Source: Zopfochytrium polystomum | Lineage: Eukaryota > Chytridiomycota > Chytridiomycetes > Chytridiales > Chytridiaceae | Assembly: GCA_025765615.1 (NCBI GenBank) | Contig: JAIVFJ010000478.1 | Span: 1 to 34,965, forward strand | Reading direction: 5' to 3' | Length of the DNA: 34,965 nucleotides | In this document: in pieces, positions 31,363-34,965 of the stretch | How positions within the stretch are numbered: position 1 is the stretch's first letter | Layout of the letters: every line of letters begins with the position of its first letter | Position numbers and translations under genes: made by a program | The notes under the pieces: model-generated | The model's input: the letters and a program-made list of their open reading frames with translations, nothing else | Told to the model about the DNA's origin: nothing | The model's database searches: none

Positions 31363-32606
31363 ATGGCCGGCTCAGCCCCCAGTACCGAAGACCCGCGGGA
31401 AACGGCGATGCTCCCAGACACACCCCACGTTCCTCCCACCCGCAAATTCTCGAAAGCATCGAGCCAAAGAATGGAGCGGACCGCCGCCGCCGTCGCCCTC
31501 GCGGCCCCGCCGACCGGCCCGACTGCACCATCACTCGGCAACCGCAGCCGCCACCGCAGAATCCGCGCCGTCCGTCGCGCGCCGACCGTCGTCTTCTTCG
31601 TCGCGACACTGCTGCTGCTCGCCGTGGCCGTGCTGCTGGCCGCCGTCGCCTACGCCAGCCCGAGCCCTGGGAACGCCGCCTCCTCCTCCTCCGCTTCGTC
31701 GTCCTCGTCGTCGTCACGCCGGCCAGGACCGAAACCTGGTAGAAACGACCCTGTCGAGTCCGTCGGCGGAGTCAATGTCCAGGTCGGATTTCAAACCAAC
31801 CCCTAATACCCCTCCCCCTCGCGCGCCATTCACCGTTGACTTCCTTGATCTAAACTGTAACGGTCGTATCATCGGAAAAAGGTCGGGCCGAAACTGTCGG
31901 CCGACACCAACACCAAGGCCGATGCGCACAAAGCGTCAACAAACGGGGGGCAATCGTACAACGCGGTCTACAAGAAGCAGAGGAACAATGAGCCGTTTGG
32001 ACAATACGAAGTGGAGGCGACACGCGCAGGTCAGCCGGAAATCATCTATCACCCGCAAACGTTTCCCAGGTCATCCCATCTTCTAACATTTGAACGAACC
32101 CACTTCCTCCCCGGAAACACAATATTCCTTCCCACCGATGCAGCTGGTCAGCTCATCTCGGCCCAAGACAACAGAATGGTCCAACACAAGGGTCGGCGAG
32201 ATGGGCCTGAACGACTACCTGAAGCAAGCGAAAAAGGACTCGTCGGCGAAAAAGACGTTCCAGCAAGTCGGCAAAAACAGCCCCAAAGAACTGGCCAAGC
32301 CCAAGTTGAGCGACCACATCTACGACCAGGTCAAAGCGCAGCAGCAAAAAGTGGGATACGTCCACGGTGACGTGCACGCCGATAATATCCGCATCACGCC
32401 GCAGAAGCAGGAGAAGGGACAGCCAGTTGAGTTTGCAGCGGTGGCTTGCTTTTGATGACTTTGAGTTCGGAGAATGTCCCACATGTGATTGCTGATAGAT
32501 GTAAGTACTCCCATAGTATCGCGCAGGAAAGGCAGATCTTATCGACTGGGGATCTGGTAATTATAAAGCACTTGCTCCCGTCGGACCAAAGGGAAAAAAA
32601 ATGATC
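31363..32606 (+). CDS. Membrane-anchored protein-kinase-like protein, frame uncertain
   Basis: Likely exons 31363-31782, 31882-32069, 32144-32425 and from 32527. Exon 1 (140 codons) has a basic N-terminal region, a transmembrane helix (TVVFFVATLLLLAVAVLLAA, about residues 75-94) and a Ser-rich run. Later exons carry a kinase-like helix and catalytic loop (DHIYDQVKAQQQ, then GYVHGDVHADNIRI) and a DFG-type motif as DLIDWGSGNYKA. The HGDVHADN loop holds the expected catalytic Asp and metal-binding Asn. No glycine-rich loop is clear; AVYKKQ may be the Lys-bearing strand. If the helix is a signal anchor, the kinase domain faces the lumen or exterior. Exon phases do not match at two junctions (before 32144 and 32527), so there are one-base lesions or I have misplaced a splice site. 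The reading may continue into the repeat tract at 32959. Sub-family unknown; small-molecule kinases share this loop. Confidence 0.55.
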
Positions 32607-32820
32607 TAATTTGGCCTCTGCATCCATTCATTTCCAACCAAGCACGCAAAAAACACGACATTATGACGGCCGAAGAACGGGACGTGGCGGACAAGAAAAA
32701 GGTCCAGTCGCGTGCATGACGAACGGTTTCCGATTCCGCAGCAGCGGTGGGGAGGGGCGGTTGTTCCGACGCGCCGGTTCGTGCTCGGGGGGTGGTGGCG
32801 ACGCGAAAAAGGTGCGTTGC

Positions 32821-32860
<40 letters not shown>

Positions 32861-32958
32861 TTTTTTCTCTTTTGCCTGATTGCAATTCCCCGTTTTTGAC
32901 GCAACGGCCCAATGTTGTGCTATCCTTCCCTCACCATTCTCCTCCCCCACCCTTGTAG
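32607..32958 (+). other. Linker between kinase-like exons and Gly/Lys-rich repeat
   Basis: Contains a possible exon fragment (DIMTAEERDVADKKKVQ, about 32655-32711), a Gly/Ser-rich piece ending GGGGDAKK at 32811, and an apparent intron 32812-32958 that includes a T35 run and ends TTGTAG. The acceptor leads in phase into SNTATKTESQKSNG, suggesting the kinase-like gene is spliced to the repeat-coding region, but the upstream frames do not join cleanly. Confidence 0.35.
32823..32857. repeat. T35 homopolymer
   Basis: Run of 35 T inside a probable intron of the kinase-like gene; the longest homopolymer in the window. Confidence 0.95.
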
Positions 32959-34965
32959 AGCAACACCGCCACGAAAACCGAGAGCCAGAAGAGCAATGGC
33001 GCTGCGGCGAATCAACCACTGGGGAGAAAGGGACAGCCAAAGGAGCCGGCGGCGGGCACCGGCGGGAAGACGCCAAGCAGCACGAGCACCGGCAAGACGG
33101 CTGCCGCTGGCAGCGGAGCGAAACGAGGGGAAGCTAGTGGCGGCGCCGTGACAAAGGGCGGCGGCGGCAGCGTCGGAAAGGACGCGAGCAAGTCCGCGGG
33201 AACCGGAAAAGCGGGCGGCGCTACTGGCCGCCAGGGCGAAACTGGAAGTAAGACTACTCCCCGTGGTGGAGGCAGTTCTGTCGCAAGCAAGAGCGGCGGC
33301 GGCGGCGCTGCCGGCGGGAAGGGCACAGCAAGCTCTGGAGGCTGGCATTGCGGCCAAGAAGGGCGGTGCCGGTTGCAACCGACAACAAGGCTACGGCTGG
33401 AAGCAAAAGCGCAAGCGGGGCTGCAGGCAAGGGCGGGCGGAGCTACTGGTAAAAGTGGCGCCGCAGGGGGCGGTACTGGGAGTGCAGTGCGCGGTGGCGG
33501 CGGGCGCTTCCGGCAAAGAAGGCTGCAACAACAGGAGCCGGAGCGGGGCACCAAGGCCAGCGAAGGTACCGGCCGAACTGCTGCAGCAGCACGTGGTGGC
33601 GGCGGAGCGACAGGTGCCGGCAAAGTTGGCCGGCGGTGGCGGTGGGCGTTCCTGGCCGTGGCGGTGGCGTTGGGCGGAGGCTGGGTGGGTGTCACCAAGG
33701 CCGGAGGCCAGAGGAACGACGGCTGGACGCGGCGGCGGCACGACCGGCCCCGGCAAAGGTGGTTCCTGGGCACCGGCAGCGGCGGGACTGCTGCGAAGAC
33801 CATCGGGGGTGCTGGCAAAACGCAAACCGGCGCGCGGCGTCGGTGGAGGAAGCAGGAGGTGGTAGAGGACAAGCCATGACCAGCGGCGGGACTGCGGCGA
33901 AGACTGGCGGAGGAGGAGGAAAAGTGCAAAGGGGCGCGCGGTGGAGGCGGTGGTGCGGGAGCCGGAGGGTGGCAAGGCGGGCGGCAAGGCACCAGCAACG
34001 ACAGGTGGGCGTGCCGGTGGTGCAACCGGTGCTGGAAAAGGGGCTGGTGGCGGTGGGACTTGCGCGCGGCGGGATGGAGGTGGGGGGGAGGCCGCAAAAA
34101 ACGGACGGAACTGGAGGCAGGTGCAAACGACGCGAGGCGGCGGCACTGGTGGAGGCGGCGGCAAGACTCCAACTGCGCAGGCCGGACGCGGCGGCTCTGC
34201 AACTGGTGCCGGTAAATCTGGCGGAGGAGGAGGAAAAACGCAAACGGCGCGAGGCAGCGCCGGTGGCGGCACAGCCGGAGGTGGCAAAGGAGGCAAGGCT
34301 CCCGCGGCGAATGGGCGTGGCAGCGGCGGAGCGACGGGTGCCGGCAAAGGTGCTGGTGGCGGAGCAGCAGGGAAGGCTGCTGGAGGCGGAGGAAAGACCC
34401 AAAGGGCGGGTGGTGGCGGGGCCGGGGGTAGCAAGGGCGGCGGTGGCAAAGCACCAGCGACTAGTGGACGCGGCAACGGGCGACCGGTTCTGGCAAAGGC
34501 GGTGGCGGTGGCGTTTCCGCGCGGGGTGGTGGCAGTGGGGCTGCAACCAAGGGGCAGGCGGCGGCGCGCGGCGGCGGGGCCGGAAGCGGAGGCGAGACTC
34601 TCGCCGGCAAAGGTGCTGGCGGCGGGGGCGGAAAGACGTCAGGCGGTGTGGCCGGAGGAGGCAAGGGGGGCAAGGCACCAGTCGCGGCCGGAACCGGCAA
34701 AGGTGCTGGTGGCAGTGGAAAGACCCAAACGGCGCGCGGTGGAGGCGGCGGTTCCGGTGGCGGCAAGGCGACTGCTGCGACTGGTGGACGCGGCGGCGGG
34801 AGCAACTGGAGGTGGAACCGGCAAAGGCGGCGGCGGCACAGCCGCCGGCAAGGTGGCCGGGGGCGGGGGAAAGACGCCAACGGCGCGTGGTGGCGGTGGC
34901 GGTGGAGCCCGGCGGTGGTAACAAAGGAGGAGGTGGAGGCAAGGCAGCAGGTGCAGGTGGCGGTG
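32959..34965 (+). repeat. Gly/Lys/Thr-rich minisatellite, probably coding, cut by window end
   Basis: The plus strand is G-rich and encodes recurring Gly-rich blocks. From 32959 one frame reads SNTATKTESQKSNG then KTPSSTSTGKTAAAG and SKSGGGGAAGG to about 33345. Further on, modules such as GKAPATSGRG, GGATGAGKGAGGG and GGGGKTQTARG recur at least eight times at irregular spacing of roughly 60-160 bases (for example near 33800, 33905, 34220, 34375, 34710 and 34860). The open frame shifts several times (near 33345, 34475, 34790 and 34905). The tract runs off the window at 34965 with no clear stop. It may be a flexible basic tail of the kinase-like gene or a separate low-complexity protein. Long Pro/Ala/His-rich open frames on the opposite strand are by-products of the composition. 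Confidence 0.65.

Noticed and set aside
33012..34942. Minus-strand frames of 361-480 codons rich in Pro, Ala, His and Arg
   Set aside because: They are the complement of a G-rich plus-strand repeat. The plus strand has the coherent recurring modules and the in-phase acceptor; the minus frames follow from low-complexity composition.
1..34965. Transposons, tRNA or rRNA genes
   Set aside because: I found no terminal inverted repeats with a transposase, no reverse transcriptase motif, and no cloverleaf or B-box that I could defend. By-eye scanning could miss a tRNA.

Overview
The window is eukaryotic and almost certainly from a filamentous or zoosporic fungus. Genes are split by short introns (about 50-130 bases, one of 262) with GT..AG ends, coding exons are GC-rich, and spacers carry long A/T homopolymers and GA, CT and TG microsatellites. 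The pectin enzymes match the fungal rhamnogalacturonase A family. The mix of secreted SET-domain, CIA30-domain and kelch membrane proteins makes an early-diverging (chytrid-like) fungus my best guess; that rank is inference.

Layout. 291-977: small KH-like RNA-binding protein (+). 1665-2990: SET-domain protein with an N-terminal membrane segment (+). 3460-4587: five-helix membrane protein of unknown function (+), followed by two decayed copies of it at about 5420-5825 and 6309-6590. 7750-10808: secreted subtilisin-like protease with PA and Fn3-like domains (+). 12529-15654: type I kelch-repeat membrane protein with a long cytoplasmic tail, the only convincing minus-strand gene. 17083-18101: second SET-domain protein. 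18442-19318 and 19538-20482: tandem pair of secreted CIA30 (NDUFAF1-like) proteins. 20932-30803: tandem array of four GH28 rhamnogalacturonan hydrolases with the same seven-exon plan. 31363 to the window end: membrane-anchored, protein-kinase-like gene running into a Gly/Lys/Thr-rich minisatellite cut off by the window edge.

How it fits together. All genes from 1665 onward appear to enter the secretory pathway (signal peptide or N-terminal membrane anchor). The four hydrolases would cut the rhamnogalacturonan backbone of pectin. Two end in a GPI-anchor-like tail and two do not, so one locus seems to make both wall-bound and freely secreted forms. The SET, CIA30 and kinase-like proteins are families usually met in nucleus, mitochondrion or cytosol, here with secretory targeting; they are the most unusual content.

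Caution. Several genes (KH, first SET, protease, fourth GH28, kinase-like) need one-base frame changes, mostly in or near homopolymers, to give a continuous protein. These may be sequencing indels or real pseudogene lesions; sequence alone does not decide. The kelch gene, second SET gene, both CIA30 genes, and GH28 copies 2 and 3 read through cleanly; copy 1 does so from its downstream start.
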